Shown in pieces: positions 32,240 through 45,497 of a stretch of DNA of 64,000 bases. The DNA is from Palaemon carinicauda (Eukaryota > Arthropoda > Malacostraca > Decapoda > Palaemonidae), in assembly GCF_036898095.1 (NCBI RefSeq), contig NC_090759.1, positions 28,625,735 to 28,689,734 on the forward strand, read 5' to 3'. Made by a program: the position numbers and the translations under genes. The notes under the pieces are model-generated. The model ran no database searches. It was given only the letters and a program-made list of their open reading frames with translations, and was not told the DNA's origin. Positions within the stretch are counted from its first letter, which is position 1. The number at the start of each line of letters is the position of its first letter.

Positions 32240-32996
32240 CTAGCAATCTGGGCAGAATTCCAGACCCTGTTGAAGAAAGGCACTCTCCAAGATATTTTCG
32301 ACTAGTCTCCAGACTTCTTCAGTCGACTCTTTCTTGTGAAAAAGACGTCTGTAGGCTGGAGACTCGTCGTCGACCTCTCAGCTCTGAACAAGTTTGTCAA
32401 GCAAACTCCGTTCAGTATGGAGATGGTAGACACAGTCAGACAAGCAGTAAGACCACGGGAATTCATGTGCACACTGGACCTAAAGGATGCGTACTTCAAG
32501 ATCCCAGTACATGCGTCTTCAAGGAAGTACTTAAGATTCAGCCTAGACAATAGGAAATACCAGACCAGTTCAAGGTCCTGTGCTTTGGTCTTTCCACACG
32601 TCTTCACTAGAGTGTTCACCCTAGTATCATCTTGAGCACACAGGATTGGCATCCATCTCCTCCATTATCTGGACGACTGGTTAATCCTAGCGTACTCAGT
32701 GGCAACCCTTCTTCAACACTGAGACAAACTTCTGAGGCTTTGCCAAGATCTGGGGATCATGGTAAACCTCGAGAAGTCTGCCATGCTTCCTACGCAGAGA
32801 CTGGTATACCTAGGCATGATAGTAGACACCAATCTCCACAAAGCCTTCCTTTCAGACGAAAGGACAATGTGGCTGAGAAAGGTCGCAAGACCCTTTCTTA
32901 GATGGGAAGAACTTCCAGCCCAGACGTGGTTACGTCGTCTCGGACACCTTTCATCTCTGGCCCGTCTAGTTCCCAACGGTCACTATGCAGTACTAT
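32240..32996 (+). pseudogene. RT remnant of DIRS copy B
   Basis: The longest clean part (32336-32635) reads VDLSALNKFVKQTPFSMEMV, FMCTLDLKDAYFKIPVH, then a frameshift. HYLDDWLIL follows near 32665, and VYLGMIVDTNLHKAF...LRKVARPFLRWEELP at 32759-32998. The motifs are RT fingers, palm and the Y-DD box. It ends abruptly at about 32996 where similarity to copy C stops. Confidence 0.85.
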
Positions 32997-35500
32997 AATT
33001 ATCATAAATTGCCTAAATAAACTGTATTCCCTACAAGAATTTCACACACAGACAGCAACCGTCCAGTAACTGGAGATGAGGGATAAAAAGGGCTGAAGTA
33101 TGCGAACATTTGGGAACGTTAGCTGAAAGATTTTGAAGTTTTAATTACTGTAGTTCTAAACGTTGCCTAGTAATTATGTCGTTAGGAAAAAATATGAAAA
33201 GTCTCTAAAGAACAGTGAGCCACAATCACCTTGCCAAATGTCAACAAATAGCTTAAAATACTGCGTTACATTAATATTTTGGTTGCTTTGTACCTAAGTT
33301 ATTATTTGCAAGGCTTTTGTTAATTCTGAACAAAACCCACCAAAATGACCTGAACATGAACATACCTTATACTGTACGGTAGCAAATTTTATGTTGACGA
33401 AGTGTAGTTCTTGTTTGTTATTAGTAGAAATCTCAAAATTATGCATAAGGGTACTGTACTAATAAACATAGAAAGGGGTTACAATCGTGTCATGTAATCT
33501 AATCTCATTTCAATTCGCCTAGCTTACTACACTGGGTGCTTACCTGCACTCGCCGCTGGACCTAACACGCTGTATGTCAATTAGTATCAGTATTACAGGG
33601 ATATTATCTAACCAGACCTCGCCTAACCTAGTAAGTACATCAGCTCCTTACCCAAGCGGTGGCTCGACTCACCACCTAACCTGTCGGAGAATTTGTAGTT
33701 ATTGTTTAAGAAATTTATTTTTTGGCCAGGGAAGCCATTCTTAGTAGAATGACCTTTGATTTCTTATGTAAAGTCATTACAATGGTTATTTCTTCTGGCA
33801 CTATATAGAAACTCTTTTGCTCTTTACAATGGAGATTATTTCAGCAAAAGCTGAAACTACTCAAAAGACTTTTTAGTGAGGTATAACTACCCACCGCTTG
33901 GGAGTGAGCAAATGTTCCATCTCTTTCTCCAATTAACCCATAATACAATGGCTATCGACTTTAAACTTTTTCAGGGGTTAATGACGGTCTTCCCTTCCGA
34001 GACTCTGGAGGTTAAGCACTGATAGATTTCTTGTGGCCATAGTTGCAGCACTACATCTGGTCACCTTTCATTCCTTCATTCCTGGAGCTTCAGCATGGGA
34101 ACAAGAGCAGTTGCAGACTGGTTCTGTGGGTTACCAGTTGGGTAATCCTCCTAAGGAGAACCCAGAAACTAACTATGGTCACATTTTACACGACTAGTTT
34201 CATGAGCATTACCTCTTAAGGGGTATTGCCATAGATAGTGATGCCTGCTGATCGCTTGAGGTCACCAGCTCTCCCATCAACAAGCTTGTGAGCTATAACC
34301 CTTCTGGGTTATTGCTGCAGATGGTAAAGCAGTAACCACCTCTCCTATCGTGCCCCCAGGGGATAAGCAATAGCCATTTGGAGTCATTGCTGCAGATGGC
34401 GAGGCCTGCCGACCCATTGCAGTCGCCGCCTCTCCCATCCATGAGTCTTGCATACTGTAACTTTTTGGGGTTATTGCCGCATATTGTGGTGCCTGTTGAC
34501 CACTTCCAGCCACCACCTCTCATCATCTACGGGCACACCAGTGTTTTTAGAGTTTTGTAAGGCCAGGCCCTTTGGGACCCCGCCTCGTGCTTTCCACCCC
34601 ATACGGGGGAGAGTCTGTTTTTCCTGTTGTGCATCAGCGAACAAAAAAATCTTTCTGAACCTTGTTAGTTATCATACGAGCTCGTGCCTCCTCCTAGAAC
34701 ATACAGTACTTGACAACTTGCTAACCTCCTCTGGGAGAGCTGGCGAGTGTTAGTGTTCTTTTCATGCTTGGGCAAACAAAGCCTTTCATGAGAGAGAGCG
34801 AACCCAAACGACTACTCGCCAGTGAGCTCTACTCGTTGATGAAGATCTGGGCGAACTCCTTTGACCTTTTCATGCGAGAGTTGAACCCACACACTGAGCA
34901 TTGGCGAGGTGAATAGGTGTGAGCTCCTCTCAGTGATGAGGGTCTGCTCGAGTGCTGTGTGCTGGCGAGCAAATCTACCCTATTAATATTGATGAGAGAG
35001 AGAGACCACCCAGACACTTAACGTAAGTGAGGTGTGCGGGCTAGCTTCTCTCACCGATGAGGTCTGTGTAACTACAGCCGCTCACCAACACCCCCATACT
35101 GAGGTTCTGGCACAAGCTGTTTCTGTTATGCATGCTTGCTCACTTGTACAGTATGACTGCCAGACCTCAACAGGGAGGTTATTGCTGCAAATGAAGGATG
35201 CCTGCCGACTGCTTGCGCCTGCCGCATCCCACCATTGTGCCCCAGGGAACAATAAGACTCATTAGACATAATTCTGCCAAGTTATTGTCGCAGATATGAA
35301 TGGCTGCCAACCGCTTGCGGCCTCACCATCCTTCCATCGCGGTCCCGGAGCAAGAGTCTTAGAAGACTATTAATCTCGTGAAACATAATCCTTCAGGTTT
35401 TTTTTATCTTGGGCTTCACTTCCCTATGGGATAAGGGAGCTCATCTGAGCACTCACATGCTGTTGGTCTTGGACTCCATGTGATCTCTGCCTTACCCCGT
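32997..35500. other. Sequence interrupting DIRS copy B, with ~90-105-bp degenerate repeats
   Basis: 32997-34200 has no recognised content. From 34225 to about 35400 a degenerate unit recurs: TTATTGCTGCAGATGG, then GCCTGCCGAC(C)GCTTG, then CTCTCCCATC (near 34225, 34310, 34385, 34470, 35175 and 35281). Origin unknown. It could be gag-like repeat sequence of another element. Confidence 0.5.
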
Positions 35501-36890
35501 TGTGCCCTCAAGGCACAACGGTCTCATCTGACATAACTCCTCGAGGTCGTTAGTGTTGATGAGCGACAACGCGATGGCAGTTGCTTACCTAAATAAGCAA
35601 GGAGGTACTTTTTCACAGTAGCTATGCCATTTAGCTGTGGAAATGCCAAGATGGATGGAAGACAACACAATCGCCCTGCCAGCCTGTTTTATTCTGGGCA
35701 AGAAAAACATCCTTACCGACAATCTGAGCAGGAAGACTCGGATAGTTGGTTCCGATTGGTCTTTGCTTCCTCGGATAGCTAGCAAAGTCTCGACTTTGTG
35801 TGGTTCGCTGATTGTTTGAACCAGAATCTTTTGGTATACTGCTTGCCAGTACCGAATCCCCAGTCAGCTTTGCAAGATGCCTTTCAATATCTGTGAGACA
35901 ACCTGGACGTCTGCATGTTCCTGCCGCTTCTGTCTGGTGAGACTTATCAGCAAGGTAAGGGCATTGTAAGATCTCTCTTGACCTAGATAGCTCCATTGTG
36001 GCAACAAGCAGAATGCTACCCAAATCTTCTACTTCTGCTCAGATGTCTGGATACCTCCATAAGTCATCTATCGGGCGTAGTGGGCTATCTTTTGTAGTTG
36101 GTGTCTTGGAAGGAATCTCGCCCCACTCGATTCCCTTATCCCCATGAAATTGGAATTCTTATTGTACCATAGGGAGGAAAAACTGCTGGGTCTCAGCAGT
36201 GAAAGACTACCATTAGCCTTGTTTTTAAATTGAACGAAATTAACATTTCCTCGTCGATGGAATTGTCCCTCCTCATATGGAGTTTTGAGCTTACCTGCTC
36301 CCAGTCAGAAGTTAGACCACCTCCTTTGAATATAGTTCATGTACTACAATCTTTGAAAGGAACATTTTATGAACCACTACGTAATTCGTCCGATTTTCTT
36401 CCTCTTCCTGGTCTCTGCCAAACTATTCAAGGGGATGGGAGCAAGTAATGCTCAAGTTCGTCCCTAAGTTCATTGCTAAGATTCAGAATCTGGCTGTAGC
36501 GAACCCCAGGTTTGAAACTATTTGTTAGTAGGGGCAGGGCCAAAAGGAAAGTTACAGAAAACATGATCTCATCTTGCATTCACCAGGTCATTGAATGAGC
36601 GCTGAATTCTGACTCTCCCCTAAGAGATCATAAACCCAGAGCTCATGATGTTAGGGGTGTTAGTACATCACAAGCATTTAAAAGAAACTTCTCTTTGGTA
36701 TAGGTCCTACAAGCTGGTGTTTGAAAGCTTCAAAACTCCCTCATGGCCCACTACCTGCAAGACGTAACCCACAGGAGCCTGGATACATTCTCCATAGATC
36801 CTGTGGTGGCGGCACAACAAGCAGTGCAAGCTACCTCGGCTCCCTTACAGGACGAGTAGTAATTGGTTGAGGGCAGACGTTACCCGCTGT
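35500..36890 (+). pseudogene. RNase H/methyltransferase-like/YR remnant (copy B 3' half)
   Basis: MSDNAMAVAYLNKQGG (about 35559) is the third RNase H motif. GKKNILTDNLSRKTRIVGSDW (35700) is the end of RNase H. A degraded methyltransferase-like segment follows, then YR with VRPPPLNIV (36310) and the C-terminus LMAHYLQDVTHRSLDTFSIDPVVAAQQ (about 36740), which keeps the catalytic Tyr. Stops and frameshifts throughout. Confidence 0.7.
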
Positions 36891-37164
36891 TAGTCTGGGA
36901 TGAATGGACAGAATGACTGGCCTTTTCTTCCTTTATCTTCCCTTCTCTTGGGGAACAGCATCTGGAGGACTCTGCAGGTAATAAACATTTTCCTTGTGTA
37001 GCTTGAACTATGTTAATATATATTGGAATTTCCCCGTTCTCCCTTCGAGGGGGAGTCGGGAATGTCTAGGTTAAGGAGAGGAGTGTTACCCACCCTAATA
37101 TCCTTACCTGGTCAAGTCACAGTACTTATGTTTCCACCCATTCACTTTCAACTCAAGCTTTTTT

Positions 37165-37300
37165 ATTTTAAGAGTTTGCAAGTAATTTGTATTTTTCCTA
37201 ACCATAAAAACCTGACCTTTATTTATAATTTGGCCATCCATCACTTATCCCTCAAGAAAGTCCTGCCTGTAATCAAAAGTGGATAAGTAGACTAGACGAA
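37165..37300 (+). repeat. Partial right terminus of a family-3 DIRS
   Basis: TAATTTGTATTTTTCCTAACCATAAAAACCTGACC corresponds, in shorter matching blocks, to the ICR/right-end sequence of copies A (6763) and C (45523). The mirrored outer arm is absent. Confidence 0.6.
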
Positions 37301-38150
37301 TGTCTTCGAGCAGTGTGGTTGGTCTATCCCAGCTAATTAGTGGCGAGTTGTTTACAGTACCTCGCGTAATAAGTTTATGGCTAGGTTCCAGCTACACTGG
37401 AACAATATATCTATTAAATTGCTACAGACGCACTGATTGCTGCGCCAGCTGGGGTGCCTGACCAAGTTCGGTGGCCCCTGGCAAAAGTCATAGCTTAAGT
37501 TCCTATTTTGGCAACTGTTCCTTTCGGTATTAGCAGGGATTCTGCAGACTTAAGAGTCTGATAGGATCAGAGTACTGAAATATAGAGGCCCGAGTTGGGA
37601 GGTAGAGATCACTAACCTTCTTAGGGGAGCAGACCTTCTCTCTCCTTCCCAACATTCGATGCTCTTGGGGGATGTATGGAAAGAAAGGGGGTGCTCACCT
37701 GTCGTGACACATGGCGTTTGAGCTATGTTCTAACCCCTATTGGCAGTGCCACACAAATCTTCCTGGATTAGGGTGCAATGTTGCTTACTCTTAATCTCTT
37801 CTAACAATGCCCTTCTTGTCATATTGTAGTGTGTTCATCAGAGCATGATGGTGCTAGAATACTCAGACGAGGTATTCTTGGTATGGCATAGAACACCCAG
37901 TTAAAGATATTCTTTGCACGACTACTGTCCATCTAACTGTTAGAAGAGGGAGTTGGATAGGAGACAACTTGATTACCTTCGGCAACCCAATTCAGTGCAG
38001 ACAAGGAAACTTCTTAGCAGTTATTCTGACCAGGCGGACATGAATAGTTGGCTTTGAGGGACCTTTCTCTCCCTCTGTTAGCCATCTAAGTCTTTTCCAT
38101 GGTGAGAAATGCGGACGAGATGTCAGACAAGGATATATCATGTCTGGAAG
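37300..38150. other. Unassigned spacer
   Basis: No ORF or repeat confidently recognised. It may contain degraded DIRS pol sequence leading into remnant E. Confidence 0.4.
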
Positions 38151-39640
38151 TTTCTAAGGTATGGATCTGGAATGTGTATGTGCCTCCCACCTTTTCTGTT
38201 TGAAGAAGTTACTCATTCATGGAAGGACATTTACAGTGATCGATGACCCTGATAGGTCCACAGTGGCAGCAAGAAGAGTAACACCCAGACACACTATTCC
38301 TGCCTGCAGAGATGTTGAGAGAACTGTTCTCTCCTTTCTGAAGCTACTCATAGCACGATCAGTCGTGTCCCTACTATCCCTCATTTGGAGGGTATTCATC
38401 ATCTCCTTCAGAGAGGTGTTTTTGCAAGCAATAATGAAAAGAATGACTTGAATCCCCCTGTAGGTCGTCGGTTGCCTTCCATAAAGGAAAATGCTCTGGT
38501 AAGATTGAGATCGTGGAAAGAGTCCTCGTGCCCCTCTATCTCTCTCCCCGGGACAGCAAAGCTTGCTGTGCCCCTGGAGGAAAGACCTATAGTACTGTAC
38601 TTGGTTTTGACCATGAGAGAATGCCAATTGGTTTTGAGCCTTGTCTTCCATTTTGAACAGTCAACTTTTCTTCGACGGAACTGTCACTCCTCTTTGAAAG
38701 TGTTGAGGTTACTGGTCCCAAATTCAGAAGTTAGACCACCTCCTCAGAGCATAGTTATTGTACCACGCTCTCGGAAGGGAGTGCTTCATGTCGCTTGTCA
38801 GTCCTCAGAACATGACCTGACTCTTAAGACTTGTTCTTTCCTTATTGCTTTGGCTTCTGCAAAGAGTGCCAGCAAGGGACATGGTTTCTTCTATGACATA
38901 TCTCAGCCAGACGGTGGAGGTCTATTAACGCTCTACTTCATCCCTGAGACTGTTGCCAAGCTTCAGACTCCAACTGTAGCTATCCAGAGGTTCGGCCCCC
39001 TTTGGATTGAATGTCTCAGTGCCCTATAATTTGACCCAGATCATTTGTTACCATGTACAGTACTATAAGAGCGTGGTGGTGTCATCTTATATGAACTGCG
39101 GTAGCTCCCCTTTATGTGAACAAGTACAAGTTTTCCGTGAACATTGGTAGGGTTGAGAGGAGAGTCACCAAGAATACAATCTCTTCTTGGATCAGACAGG
39201 ATATAGATTGGTCTCTGAACCCAGACTCTCCTCCAAAAGTTCTTAGATCCAGAGCTTATGATGTTAAAGGCATAGTGTGACTCTAGCATTTAAAAAGAAC
39301 TGTTGCGTCACAGTTTTGTTAAACTGGTGAGTGGAAGTGTCAGACGACCTTCACAGCCACGACCTGCAAGATGTAACCCACAGGAACCTTGATACCTAGG
39401 TCCTGTGGTAGCAGCACACAACTACTTAGGGTTTAAAATACCTCAGCTCTCTTGCAGGACAAATAGCAGTTGGTTGTGGGTAGGCATTTCCTGGAATTAG
39501 TCTGGGATGAATGGTAGAATGACTAGCCTCTCCTTTCATCTTCCCCTCTCTAGTATAATTTATATGTACAGTATGTGTTACATCCCTTTCCTTCCAGTGA
39601 GAGGGAGTCGGGCAGTATCTAGGTTAAATGTGGGGTTCAA
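38150..39640 (+). pseudogene. DIRS remnant E: methyltransferase-like and YR
   Basis: The beginning (38170-38300) resembles the methyltransferase-like C-terminus in broken frames. 38385-39029 encodes YR pieces (VRPPPQSIVIVPRSRKGVLH, LTLKTCSFLIALASAKSASKGHGF), where the catalytic Arg context ALASA(K/R)R(V/A)SE is altered to ALASAKSASKG. The C-terminal motif THR-LD is at about 39370. No termini found. Parallel to 36230-36780 of copy B, so it is a separate insertion. Confidence 0.6.
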
Positions 39641-40186
39641 CTCTAAACAATTCCTTACCTGGTTGAGTCATAATGTTTAGTTCACACACAATCACACCAA
39701 TTACCCAGGCCTTTAGCTCTCTCACACATTCCACACATTCTGAGAGTTAGCGAGGTGTCAGGGTGTGTCGATTGAGCTAGTGCAAAGCACAGAACTACAC
39801 CCTGGGTCAGAAATCATTCAGTTAGCTTAGAACTTCTACCCACCTAAGGGCGAGTCTCCAGTTGCTTATTGACTGGCGTGTTAAAAAAAAGGCTGGTTGT
39901 GAATATACAGCAAGATCATATTTCTTGTACAGTAATACTGTACCATCCAAGATATGTCGCCTCTGCCAGGCTAGTCAAGTGTATTTTGTGGTTATTGTGT
40001 GGAACCCTTACAATGTTTTAAGTTTATGGATACGGTTATAAGATAGCATGATGAATACAATATACTCCTAGCTTAAAACACCAAGCGTTAATTTTCTAAA
40101 CTTTATTTTTTGGTTGGTTTTTCACTATAGTATTATCTTTGTCAAAACCACTATACAGTACTGTATTTGTCCTCCATACACATAGT
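39641..40186. other. Spacer without recognised gene
   Basis: No coding or RNA feature seen. Confidence 0.5.
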
Positions 40187-41740
40187 TTTTCCGTAACTGG
40201 AATACAAACCAGCGCTATTTATAGGGGTATTACTTTCGGCGAAGATAAAAGGACGAGCCGTTAGAAATTAGAAAGGGTTAACCACCCATACTGCTAGATA
40301 GGGGTGGGGGTTAGGGGTTAGCTAGCTACCCCTCTCACTCGCACACCTGTGACTGTACTTCAATTTGCTTTTGGCTTGGATGGAGAACGGTTGTTACAGC
40401 TCTTCCTCTTCACCAATTTGGACAGCCATTTATTATGACTTTTTGCTTTTACTTTCAGTTTGTGTGTAAGTGCCATCCCTGCAGCCATGTATACCTGCCT
40501 TGGTCCCGAGGGCTGCTCCTGCGGAACATTCATGTCTGCTAAGGATACTGTTCCCCACCACTTGTGTCTGACTTGTATGGGGGCCAATGGTGTGACATAG
40601 ATAACAAGTGTAATGAGTGTCAGCAGTGGTCTGTCTCCCAGTAGAAGATGTTTGGGCGACGACGATAGAAGTTTGGAATCTTCTTCGAAGGTTTCCTCAA
40701 AGCAGAAGCTGCTTCTTCTGCCCCCGACTTTCCTCCGAAACTCCTTCTTGACCGGTTTCCTCTGGGGAACTGTCGAGTAGTAGTGCAGGCACTTTAAGTC
40801 CTGGTCAACCTCAGTCCTTGAGAGACAGTATCGCTTTCCCTAGCGAAGCAGCCTCGCCTTTTCTCTATCTCCTTTTTTGCAGATTTGGCCATCTCTGGGA
40901 TTGCCTGGTCCGCCCTACAAGGAATTGTTGCTGTTCTTCAGCGGTGTGCGGAGTGGCAGCGCTCGTCTGCTTCGGAGGTGGATTCTTTAGCTCTCGTGGA
41001 CCTTGTGGTGTCTGAGGAGTCGTCTGCTGCCCTGCAGGGCGACACTGCTCCTGCCTCTTCCTCTGCTGCTCCTGCTGCCGCCAAAGACTGTGCTCCCCCC
41101 CTCAGCGACCATCCTTTGGGGGCGGAGTAAAGTCCATGGCATGTCTTCTGTGGGTAATCATTTCTCTCGTTTAAGAGAGAGACCACCCATAGAGACTCCT
41201 CTTCGGAGGCCTGCTGACGATCAGCTTGCTGAACAACTTGCTTATGCAGAGACTCTTCCTTAAGGGCGTCGCCCTCGCTGTGCTCTGGCGAAGAGACTTT
41301 TCTTCGGCTCTGCAGCACCCTCTGCGCAGCAATCCTCTTTGGAGGATCTTCCTCCAGGTTTGCCTGGTTCCCAACCTTTGCCCATATCTTTGGACTCGCC
41401 GCGGTCTCATTGTTTGCCAGCCTTGTGGCACTCGAGAGACCATCTCGCCTCATCTCCTGCTCTGCCAACTTTGCGGCACTCAACAGACCACCTCCCCTCG
41501 TCCCCTACTCATCAACGAACTTTGGTTCATGTCTCGCCTTTGGGCTTGGCTGCTGCCTGTCGTTCACCGTCTGAGATCCGTTCGCAATTCTCTCCTGGGA
41601 CTTCGACCTTCCAAGGGACACATCCTTTCTCCCAATTACCAATCGGCATTGCTCCGATCTCAAATGCACCAGTCCCCGATACACCGATCTTCCGCTCGCC
41701 GATCCCCAACACGCTGATTTCCAGCTTGCCAATGGCCAAG

Positions 41741-42044
41741 TCGCCGGCTGCCAATAGCCTGCTCCTCGCCAGCTCATCAGCCCTCACTAGCTCGTCAGCA
41801 GTCTCTGGGTGCATACCGTCGTTCTCACACGACTTGTCACTCTCCCATAGAGGAAAGCAAGCGTCGCCGGCCCCTAGCTTCTCGTCGGTCGCCGACGCAC
41901 TGATCGCCCAGACGATCGTCAGACATTCCCCGTCAGTTTGGCCAAGGGGAGGTCCAGTGGTGCCATGTCCACTTCTCGCCTTCCAGCACCATACTCTTTA
42001 ATACAGTCTGAGTTCTCTCACAGGGAAGATTCCTTATCAGACTC
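41741..42044 (+). repeat. Left arm of ~300-bp inverted duplication
   Basis: Reverse-complement match to 42169-42475 with scattered mismatches. Both arms encode LSLSHRGKQ and QTIVRHSPSVWPRGGPVVPC on opposite strands. Confidence 0.93.
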
Positions 42045-42168
42045 ATAGAATGTTTTGATGGAACGACCTTCTTTTAGTCATCCATAGGGGGGGAAGATGG
42101 ACTCTCCGACAAGATTTGGGACTACTCTGCAGTCTCGTGGGACTTCCTCAATGGGTGGAGGTCAGAAA

Positions 42169-42475
42169 GAGTCTGATAAGGACACTTCCCTGCGAGAGAA
42201 CTTAGACTGTATCGAAGAGTATGGTGCTGGAGGGCGAAGATAAGTGGACATGGCACCACTGGACCTCCCCTTGGCCAAACTGACGGGGAATGTCTGACGA
42301 TCGTCTGGGAGATCGGTGCGCCGGCGAGCGACGACAAGCTAGCGGCTGGCAACACTTGCTTTCCTCTATGGGAGAGTGACAAGTCGTGTGAGAACGACGG
42401 TATGCACCCAGAGACTGCTGACGAGCTAGTTAGGGTTGATGAGCTGGCGAGGAGCAGGTTGTTGGCAGTCGGCGA
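42169..42475 (-). repeat. Right arm of ~300-bp inverted duplication
   Basis: Inverted copy of 41741-42044, separated by a 124-bp spacer. A transcript through this region could form a long hairpin. Confidence 0.93.
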
Positions 42476-43639
42476 GGATTCAAAAACTCTGCCAAAATCT
42501 TCTTCACGGACTTCGACCTGCAGAGGAGGTCAAATTCTCTACATCCGGCCTTCACAATGACCACGACCCACCCTGGGATGATGTCTCGTGAGTGGAAGAC
42601 AACGACCCAGTAGCCAGTCGTTCTTCAGAAGCTGAACAGAGAGTGTCGGAAAATGCCTTCTGTCAGGTTCTAGCTTGTATGAGGGCTGGCAGACCCAGCG
42701 ATGGCATCTCAGTAGGGCAAAGACACAGTTCTGGACTGCGTCTTTGGCACTCAGTATCCCCCAAGGTCCAGCACAGCTTTGCCCTGGTCTCAGAGACTGA
42801 AGAGTGCCCGGCGTAAAGTTTCTGCCCAGCTTTCCGACTCCTCTAGTTCTCTTTGTTCAGGCTCGTCCTTGAAATTCCTCCCACCTATGGGTGTCCAGCA
42901 GAGAAAGTATTACGAGGTTCTTGACGAGCCTCTCTTGGCTCTTCCTCTTCACCATTCCTCGGAGGAACTTACGAAAGGGATTTCTCTAGAGAGATTCCTT
43001 CTCAGCTTCGAAGATCCTCAACCAAGGGAAAGTGGCGAAGTATGCCCTGCAGACTACTTCGTGGCTGGATCTATTCTTGGGATCAGTGGGAAACCTGGTG
43101 TGGACCAAGGATCTTTTTAAGGAAACCTCCAGGAAGGCAATGGAGACTTTCCTAATGTCAGGTACCTGTACTATCGCATTCCTTGCCCACCAAGTAGTGA
43201 ACTTTTGGGCAAACAACATCTTAAGGCGCAGAGACGCAATATTCGAGAGATTACATCGCCAAGTCCCACACTGCAAGATAGCGAAACTCTGGAACTCTTC
43301 TTTGGAGGGTTACTCTTTTTTTTTTTTTGAGGTGGGGGATGTCGAGTAAGATGCGGAGAGATGGAGGAAGTCCCACCAGGACTCCCTCCTCCATAGGCCC
43401 TTAACATCTCAGCCCTACAGATAACCTCTCCTGCAGACCAAGCAACAGAAACTAACAATGAAGAGGACCGTAGCCCCGGACAGCAAGGTGTCTATAAAGC
43501 CCTTTCCTGCCAAGGACAAGAAAGGCTTCAAGTCCTCACATGAGGGAAAGTATCCTAGAGGAAGCGGCCGCGGCCACAAATGCTAGGATAGGCGATTGCA
43601 TCGCTGTTGGAAGAGGTGGATGCAGCTTAGGGCTGAACC

Positions 43640-45090
43640 CTGGACAGTCTCCGGGATTCGTTCAGGGTATCATGTCCCGTTCACTCAATCTCTCCCTCCA
43701 CTGATCAAGACTCCAATGCCAACAAGCTCCTATGTGAAGGGATCCGCAGAGGAGCTGGTCCATCGGGCCGAAGTCCAGACCATGTTGGAGAAGGGCGCTC
43801 TCCAAGAGGGCCTCGACAGCTCCCCAGGCTTCTTCAGTCGACTCTTTCTTGTGAAAAAGGCGTCTGGAGGCTGGAGACCAGTCATCGACCTCTAAGTTCT
43901 GAACAAGTTTGTCAAACAAACTTCATTCAGCATGGAGACGGCAGACGCGGTCAGACTAGCGATAAGACCACAGTACTTTGTGCACCCTGGATCTAAATGG
44001 CACATACTTCCAGATCCCAATCCCTCTGTCTTCAAGGAAGTTTTTGAGATTCATTTTGGGCAACAAGAAATACAAGTTCCGGGTGCTGTGCTTCGATCTT
44101 TCCACAGCACTCCAGGTCTTCATGAGAGTGTTCACCGTAGTGTCATCTTGGACTCGCAGAATTGGCATCCATCTCCTACGTTACCTGGAAGACTGGCTGA
44201 TTCTTAGACTCGGTGGCAACGCATCTTCAGCACTGAGACAGGATTCTGGGGCTTTGCCAAGATCTGGGGATCATGGTAAACGTCAAGAAGTCATCCCTGC
44301 TTCCCTCTCAAAACCTGGTATATCTAGGAATGATTATAGACACCAACCTTCACAAAGCCTTCCCATCAGACGACAGGGTGGTGAGGCTGAGGAAGGTCGC
44401 AAGACCATTCCTCAGAAGAGAAGAGCTCCCAGTCCAGAGGTGGTTACCTATCATCGCTGGCCCTTCTAGTTCCCTACGGCCATCTCAGGATACGATCCCT
44501 ACAATGGTGGCTGAAGTCCACCTGGAATCAGGCCTTTAATTTCCCATACATTCTAATCCCCATGGGACCAGAGGAATGGATGGACCTCGAATGGTGGGTG
44601 GCAGCCGAGAATCTGGTAAAGGGCGTCAACCTTCACGTCCATTCCCCGGACTTGATGCTCTTCTCAGATGCATCAAAAGAAGGGTGGGGGACCCACATGC
44701 TGCACCACACGACTTCAGACCTATGGTCAAAGTTCTAAAAGTACCAGCACATTAATCTCTTAGAGGTGAAGGTTGCCTTCCTGGCCCTTCAATAGTTCCA
44801 ACAGTTCCTGGCGGGCCACTCGTTGGTGGTGATGAGCAACAACACCTCAGTAGTGGCTTACTTCAACAAACAAGGTGGTACTCTTTCGCAGCCCCCATCC
44901 CATCTAGCAGTAGAAATACTGAGATAGGCGGAAGTCAGCTCGTTGACCCTATCAGCTCGCCTCATTCCCGGCAAAAGGATTGTGCTCATGGACAACCTGA
45001 GCAGAGCGACTCAGATAGTGGGCTCTGAGTGGTCTTTGGATCATCTAGTAGCCAACAAAGTACTGACTTTGTTGGGTTCCCTCTCTTGGG
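43640..45090 (+). pseudogene. RT/RNase H remnant of DIRS copy C
   Basis: 43720-43895 encodes the RT entry (VQTMLEKGALQEGLDSSPGFFSRLFLVKKASGGWRPVIDL) followed by a stop. The palm region (43978-44170) has the Y-DD box changed to RYLEDWLIL (Glu for the first Asp). LVYLGMIIDTNLHKAF is at about 44310. RNase H: LMLFSDASKEGWG (44655), NLLEVKVAFLALQ with a following stop, MSNNTSVVAYFNKQGG with Asn for the catalytic Asp, and DNLSRATQIVGSEW. Clearly dead. Confidence 0.85.
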
Positions 45091-45497
45091 GTACAGTGCC
45101 ATGAGTGCATCTGCAAGCTGGCTTCAAATACTGCAGGTAATAACCATTATCCCTGTGTAACCTAGTATAATTGCTGTTGATATAGTATACTTGTACAAGT
45201 TCCTAATCCTTCCTGCGAGGTAAACATTGGGAAACGTCTGTTTTTTTATGTGTAAGATTCTTGTTTAGAGCATTCTTATCTAGACGTTCATATGTTATAC
45301 CCTGCATCCGTTTGCTCAGGCCGCTATCATTCACTTTTGTATTGATAAGCAAGGTGGCAAGGTTTCCCTTGAATTACAGTCTAATACTGTACTGTACTAG
45401 GCAAACTCAGATCAATGACTATGCCAGTAGTTGGACTTATCCACCCACCTAAGGGTATGTCATCCGTCATTTGTAAATAACATAAGGTGTTAGTTTG

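Larger units (their letters stand above)
28231..37300 (+). mobile_element. DIRS copy B (family 3), decayed and interrupted
   Basis: Left terminus TTCCGTAACTGG at 28231, as in copy C (40189). Gag (28541-31820) and RT (to about 32996) are followed by an interruption. RNase H resumes near 35540, then methyltransferase-like and YR remnants, and a right-end sequence with AATTTGTATTTTTCCTAACC near 37187. I join the two halves because the left half ends and the right half begins at adjacent points of the pol order. The closing inverted arm of the right ITR was not found. Confidence 0.65.
40487..43560 (+). pseudogene. Gag of DIRS copy C, with inverted duplication
   Basis: ATG at 40487 gives MYTCLGPEGCSCGTFMSAK with the same Cys/His start as copy B, frameshifted after about 35 codons. 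Ser/Pro-rich segments follow (40885-41130, 41339-42001). A conserved part at 42592-43350 (ETFLMSGTCTIAFLAHQVVNFWANNILRRRD) parallels copy B. A run of T at about 43314-43328 and the inverted duplication further disrupt it. Confidence 0.7.
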
